DNA of 64,000 nucleotides from a virus (IMGVR_UViG_3300031972_001405:1-64000), one strand, 5' to 3'. Positions 54,134 through 64,000 are shown, counted from the stretch's first letter. The notes: generated by a model not told the origin, from the sequence alone. Translations and numbers: made by a program.

Positions 54134-54503
54134 GTGCAGATGAAATGCCCTGACGGACATCAATAGATCCCTCAACAATTCTATGAACCGTACTGCCAAG
54201 ACTCACTAGTAAATCATAATAATATCTGCCATCGCTTAAAGTTCTTGTATCTGTAGAAGACATAGAAACTTTAACCTTTCCATCATATGCACTTGTGAAT
54301 CCTACAGTAAATGTTGCGGTAGCAGCTGCCCCAACATGTTTAGCAACCTGTGATGATCCATCATAACCTGTAAGGTCGAAAGCAGAACCAGCTGGAGTAT
54401 TTACGGTAAAAACGTTTTCAAAACTCGCACCAGTATTGATCACCAGGTTTGCATTTGGAACTGCATCGGATGCAGTGTCAAAAGTAATTGTTCTACTAGA
54501 CAT
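54129..54503 (-). CDS. BppU-like Ig-fold virion protein
   Basis: A 124-residue beta-rich protein: ITFDTASDAVPNANLVINTG, ASFENVFTVNTPAGSAFDLT, TFTVGFTSAYDGKVKVSMSS and DGRYYYDLLVSLGSTVHRIV followed by EGSIDVRQGIS. The pattern of a D-L-T-G-Y strand, a central loop and Y-Y-Y-D-L/V-x-V-x-x-G-S ending in E-G-x-I-x-V resembles the N-terminal domain of BppU-type baseplate proteins. It is likely a small virion part near the neck or whisker. It overlaps the upstream gene by 8 bases. Confidence 0.8.
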   Translation of the reverse strand: MSSRTITFDTASDAVPNANLVINTGASFENVFTVNTPAGSAFDLTGYDGSSQVAKHVGAAATATFTVGFTSAYDGKVKVSMSSTDTRTLSDGRYYYDLLVSLGSTVHRIVEGSIDVRQGISSAP

Positions 54504-54780
54504 CTTTCTTTAGTCCTTGTACTAGATCTTTAAGTAGGGATTTGATCTCACTAACATCATCTTTAAGACCGTCAACTTCGCTCTTCATTTTCTGCTGTTC
54601 TTTCTTTTGCTCCCTAACTCTATCACCTCTTGCTATGGAAGATTTTTCCATAGCATCTCTCCATTCTCTATACTCTTGAATCGTATCTTCGTCAAAGTTG
54701 CATAAGAGACCCGTTCTTGGGTCTCTTCCCCAATTTTCTAGATTTTCAATGGGTTCGTATTCAAATGTGTCATTATGCAT
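54496..54780 (-). CDS. Small coiled-coil protein, 94 aa
   Basis: The N-terminal half has MHNDTFEYEPIENLENWGRD and PRTGLLCNFDEDTIQEYREW. The C-terminal half is a coiled coil (KKEQQKMKSEVDGLKDDVSE then IKSLLKDLVQGLKKDV) with heptad hydrophobics. It lies between the giant tail protein and the BppU-like protein. A role as a small virion or chaperone-like assembly protein would fit; no homology was recognised. Confidence 0.72.
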   Translation of the reverse strand: MHNDTFEYEPIENLENWGRDPRTGLLCNFDEDTIQEYREWRDAMEKSSIARGDRVREQKKEQQKMKSEVDGLKDDVSEIKSLLKDLVQGLKKDV

Positions 54781-54783
54781 ATG

Positions 54784-57700
54784 TTACACCAGAGCAATGA
54801 TCTTCAAACCAGTGAGTCTTGGGGGATCTGCCTGATTTCTAGAAGCACACATAACCTTAATCTTAAACTGAGTGAATGGTGCTTGGTTGTCAATACTAAA
54901 CTTCATCGCTTGGAATTCATCTTTTTCAGATCTAGGAACACGCTTGTCGGGCCGACCATCATTCCTCGCTTCGTCAATAATATTGCCCTTAGAATCAATA
55001 TTCTTGTAACCAGGGAACAGAGTATAAAGACCGTTGTCTTCATCACCAGGACTGATAATGTTATATGCCATTCTGATGTCTGCTCTTGATGGGAAGTATG
55101 CATCAAGTCTTACTTGAAGTGCAGTAGCAGAAGTTGGAAGATCAAGAACTTTGCTCACATAGATGAACTCATGATCATCGCGACCTTTTCCTTTGAAGAC
55201 ACGCTTATTACCAGCGTATCTACCGTTATAAGGTTTGTTGATGATGTTGTCAGTTATGACAACAGATGCTCTGTCAAGATCAATGACTGGAGACAGTTTG
55301 TCATCAGCACTTTCTAAAGTCACATCCATTGTGAATGATCTCTTTCCTGGGAATTCGGTTGAGTCAAGTTTACGAACCTCATTTAGTCTAGAAGGAATCA
55401 TTCTCAGAGTATCTAACTCGTTGATAGATCCCCATTCAACTGGTTGATATCCAGCATCTTGGAATGAATTTTCATTGCCATCGATACTAGTTGCGGTAAC
55501 AGATCTCATTCTTCCACTAATCTTAGTATTTGGGAATACAAGGTTATGGAAATTCGGAGTAATGGCAGAGTATGTCCAGTTCTGAGTCAGAACTCCATCT
55601 TCGCCGCCACATCTCTTACCTTTTCTAAAAGTAAGTCTTGGTAGACTAGCATTTCCACTTCTATCAACACCCTTCTTAGTAAGATCAATATCAATATCAA
55701 ACCAGTTGTGATCTGATCTCATTTTAGTATTCTCACGCTGACTTCTTGAATATTGATTCGGAATGAAATCATGCAGAGTGTTAATTCTTCTCAGAGAGAT
55801 GCCGTCAAGCTCATACCTGTTGATTTCTTCACCTGCTTCATGATAGTCTCTTCTAGTATAGTCCTTACCACGAGCAGTAATACCAACTAGTTTTTGACCA
55901 TCAACACCAGTGTATTCAATAACTTCATCACCAATGATTGCATAACCTGGATTGGTTGTGCTAACTCCAACTCTCTCAAATGTATTGAAGATGCCCATAT
56001 TACCTTGTACGGTAATATCTTCAGTACCAATCGAGTCAACATCAAATTTGATCTTTCTTGGTCTACTATCAGGATCAAGTCCGCGTAGTCTCACTTGATT
56101 GTCTCTATCATACATGCCATGATTTCTGGCACGTATCCTGATAGTTTCTCCACCCCAGTATCTGTAATTGTTGAATGTGGAAACAGCAATTCCAGTAGCA
56201 AGAGCACTGGTGATACCAGTGGGAGTTCTGAATGAAAGAGAGGAAGCAGAACCAGTTGCACCCGTTTCTGGGATGCCATAGACATCTCCAACTCTAAGAA
56301 CAATACCAGAACCAATTCCAGTTACTCTACCTAAGAAGTCTCTACCAATCTGTCCATCACCAAGACCGCCGATAGAAGAAATACCAACTAGTTCATTTCT
56401 CTGCCAGTCTCTACCACCAGAAGTAATATCAATATTGGTAATAGAACCATCATTAACAGTCACATCACCGACAAGTTGTTCTCCTTGCCTATGTCTAATT
56501 CCCCATGCGTTAAGAGTCGTGAATGCAACACCAACAAAAGTAGCAACACCTGATGTTGGGGTGAAACCAACACCTGCCTTGACAATGGTGACGGCAGCAT
56601 CGCTTTCGATTACACCAGACTCAACTCTATGGATAACCGCTCTGAAGTTTGGATTTGCAGGTTGTTTAATAACAACCCCCCTCTTCAAGAAACCAGTTTC
56701 AATTCCAGATAGAGGTTGTGATAGAGCAATCTTACCTGCTGCATGAAGAGTTCTGAGAGGATTCTTATCGAGAGAAACAATTCCTCTATTACCTCTGTTC
56801 AATGGAGTGTTATAGAACGTAGCAGTTCTAGGATTACTAGTATCAAACTGAGCTCTGTATAGAGTCCACTTCAGATCTTCAAGTCTGCTTGGTGTCCAGA
56901 ATCCAGCTGCCTGTGATCTGAAGAGTTGACCTGTCAGTGGTTGTTGTGAAACCTTACGACGGTTTACACGACGGATCGCTCTGAGATAAACTCTTCTTCT
57001 ACGTCCAGTACCTCTCTTCTCAAGTCTCAGTCTAAGACCTCTTCTGGTCTCAACAAGACGCCCACGGACACGGAACTCAGAACCTCTTGCAAGGTCTCTT
57101 CTACCAGCATCTTCAACAACTCTTGCTGTGACACCGCCAGGTCCGCGACGATTGCGAACTCTTCTGAGTCTATCTTGGAATTCTCCAGATTCCTGAACAG
57201 CAGCAGCACGAGAAGCACTAAGTCTTCTTCTTTCGCGCTTATTCAGTCTAGTGTAATCAACATAACCAGCAGTTCTTACGAATATAGACCTGCCTCTACG
57301 ATCTCTGAGAACTTCATCATCTCTAATGGTAACGTCGATCTCACCCATTCTGGAGATCCAAACTCTATATCTTCTGGAGTCAGTATCGAGAACAAGAGCG
57401 TACTCTTTACCACCTTCCAGATATACTGGTTCTTCAAAGTCAACTTCAGTTTTATTTCTAGCATAACGAGATCTACGAATGTCATCTGGTGCAATCTCAA
57501 CCCTTGTTCCAGGAACAATGGTATCAGTTGGAATGCCATTCTCACAAGTGCGAAGTTCAGCAGTAACACTGAACCTCTTGTCCTTTCTCTGGAAGTAGAG
57601 ATCGAACTTTGTTACAAAGATTCCTGGTTGCTCATCAATAGTAAATGTTTGTGCCAAAGGATCTCTGAGATAACCTCTCTTGATAAGTCTTCTACTGATA

Positions 57701-60700
57701 GCAAGTCTTCTTCTTTCCGCTCTAATAGCAGAACGATAAAGAACTTGACCCGCTCTTCTTGCAATTCTTCGGGCAAGAATTCTATTTCTAATTTTTGCCT
57801 TTTGTCCTCTGCCACCGACTCCAAATGTGTATGGGTTAGCAGCATTACCAGTCAGGAGGTTAATCTGTCTTCTAAGTTGCCTTCTAGCAATCTTGTATTG
57901 AGCTCTATGTCTACCAACGAAGATTCCATTATACCATCTTGCACGGTGTCTAATGAAAGGATACAGACTAGTTCCTACTGGAGTAACCTTGTTCACTGCA
58001 CCATCACACAGAACAGTATGTACTGCCTCTGTTCTTGGTCTCCTTCTCCACCTATTTCTTCTATTAGAAGAAAGTCTAAACTCAACTAGACCAGACTTGA
58101 ACTTTCTGGGTTTCCATCTGGGGTTGGGAATAAAGACACTACAATCAATTACGCCGCCTCTTCTGACCTTGAGTCTTCTATGAACAACTTTGGCGATAGC
58201 ACCAGAAGATTGTCCACGAAGAACCATTCCAGCAGAAATATATCCATAGTATCTTGGATTTCTACTGCTTGCCAGAGTTCCAAGATCCACGTTCAGGAAA
58301 CGAGAAGAAGAAGTATATCTCTTAGGAATAATTCTATTTCTTCCATAACCAGTTCTTCTGTAAGTAAGACCCAGTTTATACTTAGTTCCTCTGAAATTGG
58401 GATTGCGTCTCCATCTACGTGTTTGACCTGATCTGATGTTGCCATATCTATGTCTAGGATGTGCCACTCTGAACACAATCTTTGCATTTCTTCTAGGCCA
58501 ACCCCACCGTCTTCTACGACGTGGCATGTAACCAACGACTCTTTCGCCAACTCTGAATACACCTCTTCTCATTCTGATTCTGAGGAGTTTCGGTGTTGTG
58601 AAACCAGTCATCTGTTTATCATTGAGATAGCACCAGACTCTTGCTCTAGGTCTCATACGAGATCCTCTCAAGCGGAAGTTTCTGCTTTGGATATATCTCG
58701 TACCTGATCCCGACGCCAAGTACTTATCCTCAATATTACTGAGGTTTCTTGCGACAGCACCTCGTAATGCTTTTCTTGCACGGAATGATGCGATTCCAGT
58801 TCTGATGATAGCTCTTTTACGTGCTCTACGAATTTGTTTTTTAGTAATTCTTCCAAGCCCACCTCTTCTTTCGTTCCACCACTTTGGAACTCTCTTTCTA
58901 TAACCCTTTCTACCACCAATTGCTCTGATTCTTCTACCAAATCTCAAACGGCGACCAATCAGTTCAGTCAACCAAGATCCCCAAATAATTTCATTATAAC
59001 CATACTGAGCACCAATTCCAATGGAGAGTCTCATTGCTCTGAAGTCACCATAGAGATCAGCATTTCTAACCTTAAATCTCTTTGTAGTAACCCAATTGTC
59101 GGTTCTAGGCCATACTCTCAATCTACCAAACCAGTATGTAATCCTGAATGGATTAATTCTGACAGTTCTAGTAGCGAAAGGATTGCTCATATACTCAACT
59201 TCTTGATAGTCGAGTGTAAGAACATCGCCAGTTCTTCTCAGACCCTCTGGAACATCTCCATCATCACTATCATCAAAGTCAACAACCTTGATATCATTCT
59301 TATCTGCTTCATCATCACTATCATCCTCATCCAAGATAATGCCATCTTGTGACAACTGAAGGGGAAGAATTCTGGTGAAATGTTTTGGTCTCAATTCTCC
59401 TTCTTCTTTATCAATAGATGCTTTGAATTCTGGATCTTCCTGATCAGCAGTCGTGAAGTCTTGGAAAGAGTCTACAATGACACCAGCTTTTGGTCTTTCC
59501 ACTTTAGGCACATCGACACCACCACCGCCGCCAGCTGGATCATCTGCGTCTGCATTAATTAGTGCAGTGATTTTAATATTCATTGCATCCTGCTCTTCCA
59601 TGAGCAGTTTGTAATAATACTCAAGATTTTTAATTCTCTTCTCAAGTTCAGCGATATCCTTCATCGTATAACGCTTATGCTCAGAAAGAGTGATCTTAGC
59701 GTCATCTACATCAAATAGATATGCTGGAAGACCAATGGCAGCAATTTCCATTGATCCGTCATCAAGACCCTCTGGCAATTCTGGATCTTCAGCAGACTGA
59801 CCCTTAACAACTTGGAAGTCACCATCTGGGGTAAGATACAATCTATCAATTCTAGACAGATAATAATCGTATGTAACTTGAATCTGCTCATCAGAAACAA
59901 GAATATTTGGAGCAGAAAGACCAGCAACAGCAAAGTTTCTGCTCTTCTGATCTAGAGGAGATAGAGTACTATTGAGATCATATGCACCAACTCTAGGACG
60001 ATAATCAATAATATCACATTGTCTTACATCCTGAGTAAATCCAATTTCTTCTTTATAGAATTCTTCTGCATAACTGGAAGCAGTAATTAACTCTCCAGAA
60101 TCGCCTTCTTGAATATCAAAAGTGGAGAAAATAATTGTGAGACGATTATCTGGAATGGACATTCCTCTCTGAGCCTGACCACCAGTTGCCTCAGCATCAT
60201 CCGATCTAGATTCAATTCTCTCAAGAACTCCATAATTCATATAATCTCTTCTACGACCTTGATCAACTGAGTATTGATCTTTGATGTCTTTAACACCTTT
60301 AGTGAAGTCTTTGACTGCACCACGTACATCAGACTTGCTTCCTCTGATTTGCTCTCCATCACGGAGTTCTCCATCAGAGAGCATAATCACTCTAATCTCA
60401 GTTGAACTATCAATTCTAACAACAAGAGCAACTTCTTCACTAGTTTCGCCAAATAATTCTTCTCCAACGATTAGATCGCTTGTATCACTATTAGGTCCAT
60501 TTAGACTATCGAATTCTAGTTTGGGTAGATCAGGATCATCTGCGTCGTTTGATTCCAAAACAGCATATACATCAACAATATCTGGTTTCAAAAGGCAGAT
60601 TCTATCATCCTGAATTCTAGTTCCATATGCATAGTTTGGATCATAAATCAAACCATCATTCAAAGTAGTGCTACCAATACCAGATGAAGGATTGCTAGAT

Positions 60701-63102
60701 CTATTGATTGTGAGAATATTAACTGGGTTGAAAATCTTTTTCTTTGCCTTTACATTGAATTTTTTCTGAGTAGCATATGCGATAGCATTAGTATCCGTTG
60801 TCTTAGAAAGACCCACAAGAGTTGCATCCTTTCCATCAGTAGAAATAGCTACATTTCCTCGTGCCAGAGGTTGAATACTACCATCGGAATATGCAAGAAC
60901 ATATCTATCTTGCTGGAATGGTTCAAAGAAGAAATCATTTTCTGCCTGAGGTAAAGGCGCTGCATTCTCTGATACTGTTATCCCATTGAAGAATTTTCTG
61001 ACAACGATATCAGAACCATTCAATTCAATATTAGTTGCTGGAGACTTATGTAGAATCTCATAGAGGGTATTCTCATCCTTTGGTTCATACTCTGCTCTTG
61101 GAGCAATGAGTTCAGTAATTGTGGTTTGTACCTGAGGCAAACCACCCTCAAAGATTTTTCTAACAGTGCTAATACCAGCAACTTCAATCTTAAAGACACC
61201 AGACTCAGATTTGGCAACTCCGACTACCTTGACAAGAGTTGGATCTGAGTTCCCCATAATTGGGAAAGCAAACATTTGACCTGGTGTTGCAATTCCAATT
61301 GGTTTGTTCGTAACAATTGTGGAAATACCACCAGACTCTGCAGAAATAGTATAAGATTCGCCAACGAATAGTTTGGCGGCACCAAGAACAAGATCAGCGT
61401 TGAAAGTATTAATTCCAACTGAAGAACCTTGGAATATAGACTTTGCTTTATTAATACTGAGGTTTTCAAATCCAGAAACCGTCAGAGCATTATCTTCTCC
61501 ATCAATCTCAATTGTCTCTCCTGCTTTGAAAATACCTTCAGCGTGTCTGATCGTAACAGTAGTGATGCCAGTTGTAGTTACGCCGACAGGTCCAACAATA
61601 AATCCATTAGCACCACTCTGCTCACCCTCAATATGTGTTCCATCTTTAATTGCAAGATCTTCTAGAGTGCCCTGGAAAGTAATTTTGGCATAATTATCGA
61701 TGTCATATAGACGCAGAGAATACTGAGTAGTCTGATCCTCATGAATTCCATCAAGGAGGTGGTAATCATATACACGCGCTTCACCGATAATGTTGCCAGA
61801 AGCAGTTGTGCTGATATTTCCAACAAAATCATCACGGAACTGTACTGTAATAGTAGTTCCAAATCCTACTACTGGTGCTCCATAAACATTATGAACTTTC
61901 AGTACAGGTCCAACATCAATAGTAACCTGCTCAGTTTCTACTGTAGAAGTATCTCTTGGCTTGTCAACGTCTATATTACTAGTGCTTAGTTTCTCAACTT
62001 CATATCCCTTCACATATGCTTTTCCTTGCCCGAGTTCATAGACCATAAGGTCATCGGTAGGAGTTGCTCCCTCATCAGTTTCTTCTGTAGGATCAAATAC
62101 ACCATCATTGCCTTTGAAATCATTCAAAGACTCTTCTACATCAAAGTCAAATGCCTTAACGTAATAGTTCCCACTTTCATCATAGGTTCTACGAGCCATC
62201 TCGTCCCGAATGTGCTTATACATCGGGTTTTCGGCTTGGAATTCTTGGACCTCGCCTTCTTTGATTCTAATTAATTCGACGAAATTAGCATCGTCGAAGT
62301 CATCAATATCTTTTCTTCCTAAAGTTGCTTCAATTCTAAGTCTATCTGCACCAGGAGCAGCATAGTTGTTAAATCCCTGAGCATTATCAAGTAAAGAGTC
62401 ATCATCATATGCAGTGATAATCTCTTCTTCAATGAAGAGACCAACCCTATGAGACCCATCATTTGAATATTGCTCAAGAATAATCGACTGTTCGTCAACA
62501 TCAACGAAATGTCCTCTAACAAAATATACACCATCCTGGACTTCAACTGCTGAACCAGTTTCTACGGCATTGTTTGCAATCAATTTAGCAAACGCAGATC
62601 CGACTGGAATTACATTTCCAGCATATTCGATAGTATCTTCTACAAGAAGGAGATTTTCTCCATCTTTGAATGCCTGATTATTACCCTCGTCATCGTCACC
62701 ATCATCCTCCATCTTAACATAAAGAGTCGTCACGCCCCTTTCAGACGACTCAGCAAAAAGAAAATCAACAACCTCAGCTTCAACAGTAGACGTAGCCCCC
62801 TTAATTTTAATCTCGTCTAACTGATCAAGATAAGTTTCGACATCTACCCCATTAAAATCAGACTCGATTTGAATGGCAGTATAACCGTTATTATAAGAAA
62901 CGTTTCCAGGAATGACCTTAGATCCTTCCTTAAAGAAGTGATTACCGAACTGCTCAATCTGATTTTGCAGCATAGACTGCACATTATTCAGTTCTCGCGC
63001 TTGAACTGGATGTGCAGGCTTGAAAAGAACCCGATAAAACTTATCATCAGGATCAAAATCATCAAAATATGGATTGTAGTTGAGGTTTGTTCTTAGGGGC
63101 AT
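54784..63102 (-). CDS. Giant DUF4815-type tail/baseplate protein with Arg-rich middle
   Basis: A 2772-residue protein. The first about 90 residues (NPYFDDFDPDDKFYRVLFKP, VQARELNNVQSMLQNQIEQF) are the DUF4815 signature of cyanophage tail proteins. Residues to about 1250 are acidic beta-rich modules, with an Asp-rich linker near 1220-1270. About 1300-2050 is a segment very rich in arginine, yet motifs of the family remain readable (RVAHPRHRYG, YYGYISAGMVLRGQSSGA, FIPNPRW, DPLAQTFTIDEQPGIFVTKF near 1815). From about 2050 (GQLFRSQAAGFWTPS) to the end, normal composition returns (FHNLVFPNTKISGRMRSVTA). It is much longer than most homologues I can recall and lies next to a gp8-like wedge gene. Probable baseplate or fibre-linked adhesin. 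Confidence 0.88.
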   Translation of the reverse strand: MPLRTNLNYNPYFDDFDPDDKFYRVLFKPAHPVQARELNNVQSMLQNQIEQFGNHFFKEGSKVIPGNVSYNNGYTAIQIESDFNGVDVETYLDQLDEIKIKGATSTVEAEVVDFLFAESSERGVTTLYVKMEDDGDDDEGNNQAFKDGENLLLVEDTIEYAGNVIPVGSAFAKLIANNAVETGSAVEVQDGVYFVRGHFVDVDEQSIILEQYSNDGSHRVGLFIEEEIITAYDDDSLLDNAQGFNNYAAPGADRLRIEATLGRKDIDDFDDANFVELIRIKEGEVQEFQAENPMYKHIRDEMARRTYDESGNYYVKAFDFDVEESLNDFKGNDGVFDPTEETDEGATPTDDLMVYELGQGKAYVKGYEVEKLSTSNIDVDKPRDTSTVETEQVTIDVGPVLKVHNVYGAPVVGFGTTITVQFRDDFVGNISTTASGNIIGEARVYDYHLLDGIHEDQTTQYSLRLYDIDNYAKITFQGTLEDLAIKDGTHIEGEQSGANGFIVGPVGVTTTGITTVTIRHAEGIFKAGETIEIDGEDNALTVSGFENLSINKAKSIFQGSSVGINTFNADLVLGAAKLFVGESYTISAESGGISTIVTNKPIGIATPGQMFAFPIMGNSDPTLVKVVGVAKSESGVFKIEVAGISTVRKIFEGGLPQVQTTITELIAPRAEYEPKDENTLYEILHKSPATNIELNGSDIVVRKFFNGITVSENAAPLPQAENDFFFEPFQQDRYVLAYSDGSIQPLARGNVAISTDGKDATLVGLSKTTDTNAIAYATQKKFNVKAKKKIFNPVNILTINRSSNPSSGIGSTTLNDGLIYDPNYAYGTRIQDDRICLLKPDIVDVYAVLESNDADDPDLPKLEFDSLNGPNSDTSDLIVGEELFGETSEEVALVVRIDSSTEIRVIMLSDGELRDGEQIRGSKSDVRGAVKDFTKGVKDIKDQYSVDQGRRRDYMNYGVLERIESRSDDAEATGGQAQRGMSIPDNRLTIIFSTFDIQEGDSGELITASSYAEEFYKEEIGFTQDVRQCDIIDYRPRVGAYDLNSTLSPLDQKSRNFAVAGLSAPNILVSDEQIQVTYDYYLSRIDRLYLTPDGDFQVVKGQSAEDPELPEGLDDGSMEIAAIGLPAYLFDVDDAKITLSEHKRYTMKDIAELEKRIKNLEYYYKLLMEEQDAMNIKITALINADADDPAGGGGGVDVPKVERPKAGVIVDSFQDFTTADQEDPEFKASIDKEEGELRPKHFTRILPLQLSQDGIILDEDDSDDEADKNDIKVVDFDDSDDGDVPEGLRRTGDVLTLDYQEVEYMSNPFATRTVRINPFRITYWFGRLRVWPRTDNWVTTKRFKVRNADLYGDFRAMRLSIGIGAQYGYNEIIWGSWLTELIGRRLRFGRRIRAIGGRKGYRKRVPKWWNERRGGLGRITKKQIRRARKRAIIRTGIASFRARKALRGAVARNLSNIEDKYLASGSGTRYIQSRNFRLRGSRMRPRARVWCYLNDKQMTGFTTPKLLRIRMRRGVFRVGERVVGYMPRRRRRWGWPRRNAKIVFRVAHPRHRYGNIRSGQTRRWRRNPNFRGTKYKLGLTYRRTGYGRNRIIPKRYTSSSRFLNVDLGTLASSRNPRYYGYISAGMVLRGQSSGAIAKVVHRRLKVRRGGVIDCSVFIPNPRWKPRKFKSGLVEFRLSSNRRNRWRRRPRTEAVHTVLCDGAVNKVTPVGTSLYPFIRHRARWYNGIFVGRHRAQYKIARRQLRRQINLLTGNAANPYTFGVGGRGQKAKIRNRILARRIARRAGQVLYRSAIRAERRRLAISRRLIKRGYLRDPLAQTFTIDEQPGIFVTKFDLYFQRKDKRFSVTAELRTCENGIPTDTIVPGTRVEIAPDDIRRSRYARNKTEVDFEEPVYLEGGKEYALVLDTDSRRYRVWISRMGEIDVTIRDDEVLRDRRGRSIFVRTAGYVDYTRLNKRERRRLSASRAAAVQESGEFQDRLRRVRNRRGPGGVTARVVEDAGRRDLARGSEFRVRGRLVETRRGLRLRLEKRGTGRRRRVYLRAIRRVNRRKVSQQPLTGQLFRSQAAGFWTPSRLEDLKWTLYRAQFDTSNPRTATFYNTPLNRGNRGIVSLDKNPLRTLHAAGKIALSQPLSGIETGFLKRGVVIKQPANPNFRAVIHRVESGVIESDAAVTIVKAGVGFTPTSGVATFVGVAFTTLNAWGIRHRQGEQLVGDVTVNDGSITNIDITSGGRDWQRNELVGISSIGGLGDGQIGRDFLGRVTGIGSGIVLRVGDVYGIPETGATGSASSLSFRTPTGITSALATGIAVSTFNNYRYWGGETIRIRARNHGMYDRDNQVRLRGLDPDSRPRKIKFDVDSIGTEDITVQGNMGIFNTFERVGVSTTNPGYAIIGDEVIEYTGVDGQKLVGITARGKDYTRRDYHEAGEEINRYELDGISLRRINTLHDFIPNQYSRSQRENTKMRSDHNWFDIDIDLTKKGVDRSGNASLPRLTFRKGKRCGGEDGVLTQNWTYSAITPNFHNLVFPNTKISGRMRSVTATSIDGNENSFQDAGYQPVEWGSINELDTLRMIPSRLNEVRKLDSTEFPGKRSFTMDVTLESADDKLSPVIDLDRASVVITDNIINKPYNGRYAGNKRVFKGKGRDDHEFIYVSKVLDLPTSATALQVRLDAYFPSRADIRMAYNIISPGDEDNGLYTLFPGYKNIDSKGNIIDEARNDGRPDKRVPRSEKDEFQAMKFSIDNQAPFTQFKIKVMCASRNQADPPRLTGLKIIALV

Positions 63103-63106
63103 TGCT

Positions 63107-64000
63107 TTAGAATTCTAAAATGACTTTGATGTCTTCTTTTTGGTTGACAGACCTAGTTACCTGGGGTCTGTTATCGATATAAATGATGTCGCCTGTGTAC
63201 TTTCGTACTTCTGGATCAGATACTCCAAGTTCAAAAGTTTGTCCAAGATTGTAAGTACGATTATTTATTGTGGTTGTAATACCACTAAACGACGTGTCAA
63301 TAGCAACTGTTGCCGTTCCACCATTAAGAGCGAAATCTCCATTAGTATCATCAATAAGAGAATTCTGGAATCTTAGAAGTTTGTTTCCAAACTCAACAGT
63401 TTCTCCAACAGTTTGTGCGACACCCAAAGTTCTATCTTGCCAATATTTGATAACACCAGTAGTGCTATCCCAAGAAATGACTCTACCAACAGCAGTAGAA
63501 CCAATACCAATAGTTTGAGTAATTACAGAATCTGGTACAAAATTAATGTCAGCAACATTCTGTGCAGTTACTTTTAACGCTCCTACTGCAGTTGCTCTAG
63601 ATGATGTAAGAATATCGATAGAATCATAAGCAAGAGGATCTTTTACAACACCAACTCTGGCAAATTGATTTCCAGTAATGAAATCTGGATTAGTATCATC
63701 ATTATCCATCCTCGCATAAAGCATGACTCGATTTCCACCAAGCTCTCTGTAAATGTCAGCTCCATGATTTCCCTGGGGAGGGACAATTACATTGAAGTTT
63801 GCTGGAGAAATTGAATTTGTTAAACCAGCATCATCAAGATCTAGTGTTCCGAATGTATAATTACTTCCACCCTTCTCAATATCAACTGCCTCAATCTTTC
63901 CATCTGCATTCACTGTTACAGTCGCTGTAGCACCGTCTCCATCGCCTCTAAGAGGGACATTTGAGTATGATGTAGCAGTTCCATATCCAGCACCTCTATC
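63107..64000 (-). CDS. Baseplate wedge-like protein, C-terminal part (starts outside window)
   Basis: The frame is open to base 64000 and ends at 63107, giving 297 residues of a longer protein. It begins inside a Gly-rich beta motif (DRGAGYGTATSYSNVPLRGD) like the repeats in gp14. It ends NRTYNLGQTFELGVSDPEVR, KYTGDIIYIDNRPQVTRSVN, QKEDIKVILEF. The Y-I-D-N-R-P and Q-K-E-D-I-K-x-V/I-x-E-F ending is what I remember for cyanophage gp8-type wedge proteins, but without the N-terminus the exact gene number is uncertain. Only 4 bases separate it from the giant tail gene. Confidence 0.75.
   Translation of the reverse strand, partial: DRGAGYGTATSYSNVPLRGDGDGATATVTVNADGKIEAVDIEKGGSNYTFGTLDLDDAGLTNSISPANFNVIVPPQGNHGADIYRELGGNRVMLYARMDNDDTNPDFITGNQFARVGVVKDPLAYDSIDILTSSRATAVGALKVTAQNVADINFVPDSVITQTIGIGSTAVGRVISWDSTTGVIKYWQDRTLGVAQTVGETVEFGNKLLRFQNSLIDDTNGDFALNGGTATVAIDTSFSGITTTINNRTYNLGQTFELGVSDPEVRKYTGDIIYIDNRPQVTRSVNQKEDIKVILEF

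Noticed and set aside
57175-58089. A 304-codon plus-strand frame opposite the Arg-rich region of the giant tail gene
   Set aside because: It arises from the codon bias of the Arg/Leu-rich antisense strand. The translated sequence is Ser-rich and shows no domain.
1-64000. CRISPR arrays, tRNA genes, insertion sequences, integrase or attachment sites
   Set aside because: No regularly spaced repeats, cloverleaf candidates with a CCA-type end, transposase motifs or integrase residues were noticed. Intergenic gaps are almost all below 150 bases.

Overview
The window is a 64 kb stretch of a T4-like (myovirus-type) marine phage genome. It is very probably a cyanophage, of the group that infects Synechococcus or Prochlorococcus. 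Every credible gene lies on the minus strand, packed end to end with many ATGA, TAATG and TGATG start/stop overlaps. The gene set is the T4 core in the order typical of cyanophages. Cyanophage-type additions are a CobS-like AAA+ ATPase, Hsp20, MazG, a DUF3110-like protein (a family mostly confined to cyanobacteria and their phages), a 6-phosphogluconate dehydrogenase-like fragment and DUF4815-type tail proteins. No tRNA, CRISPR array, insertion sequence, integrase or photosystem gene was seen.

Reading in the direction of transcription (high to low coordinates): 64.0-54.1 kb holds baseplate and tail proteins, including a 2772-residue protein with a very arginine-rich middle. 54.1-50.4 kb holds the neck and small terminase genes (gp13, gp14, gp15, gp16). 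50.4-44.5 kb is an accessory block of a two-module cysteine-containing protein, a staphylococcal-type nuclease, a truncated dehydrogenase and many tiny membrane peptides. 44.5-34.1 kb holds the head and tail morphogenesis set (gp17, gp18, gp19, gp20, gp67-like, gp21, gp22, gp23), closed by a strong terminator. 34.0-30.2 kb holds a glutaredoxin-like protein, a tail-tube-like protein, uvsY, uvsW and the late sigma factor gp55. 29.7-26.7 kb holds gp47/gp46. 26.7-22.1 kb holds a nucleotide-sugar dehydrogenase, a VWA/metallopeptidase protein, an HNH endonuclease and the AAA+ ATPase. 22.1-17.1 kb holds the clamp and clamp loader (gp45, gp44, gp62) with a Dam-like methyltransferase and regA. 17.0-15.4 kb holds a self-contained ParB-like gene and hsp20. 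15.3-8.6 kb holds the replication core (gp43, uvsX, gp41) and mazG. 8.6-1.7 kb holds unknown and virion-like proteins. 1.7-0 kb holds the gp61 primase and the start of nrdA.

The control signals fit a T4 programme. Sigma70-like promoters (for example TTGACA-17-TATAGT before gp55 and TTGACA-17-TATACT at 15.3 kb) serve early functions. TATAAATA or CTAAATA boxes precede hsp20, gp55, gp22, gp67-like and several virion genes, matching the T4 late -10 element read by gp55 with the gp45 clamp. Late transcription therefore depends on proteins encoded here. Four small Sm-like paralogues sit beside gp43, gp44 and gp55/uvsW.

The points most worth following are the AAA+/VWA-metallopeptidase pair interrupted by an HNH gene, the Sm-like paralogue family, the arginine-rich tail protein, a 477-residue unknown with a possible nuclease-like motif, the insulated ParB-like gene, and the palindrome over the gp55 promoter. 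Assignments come from reading motifs and remembered families; no database search was possible.
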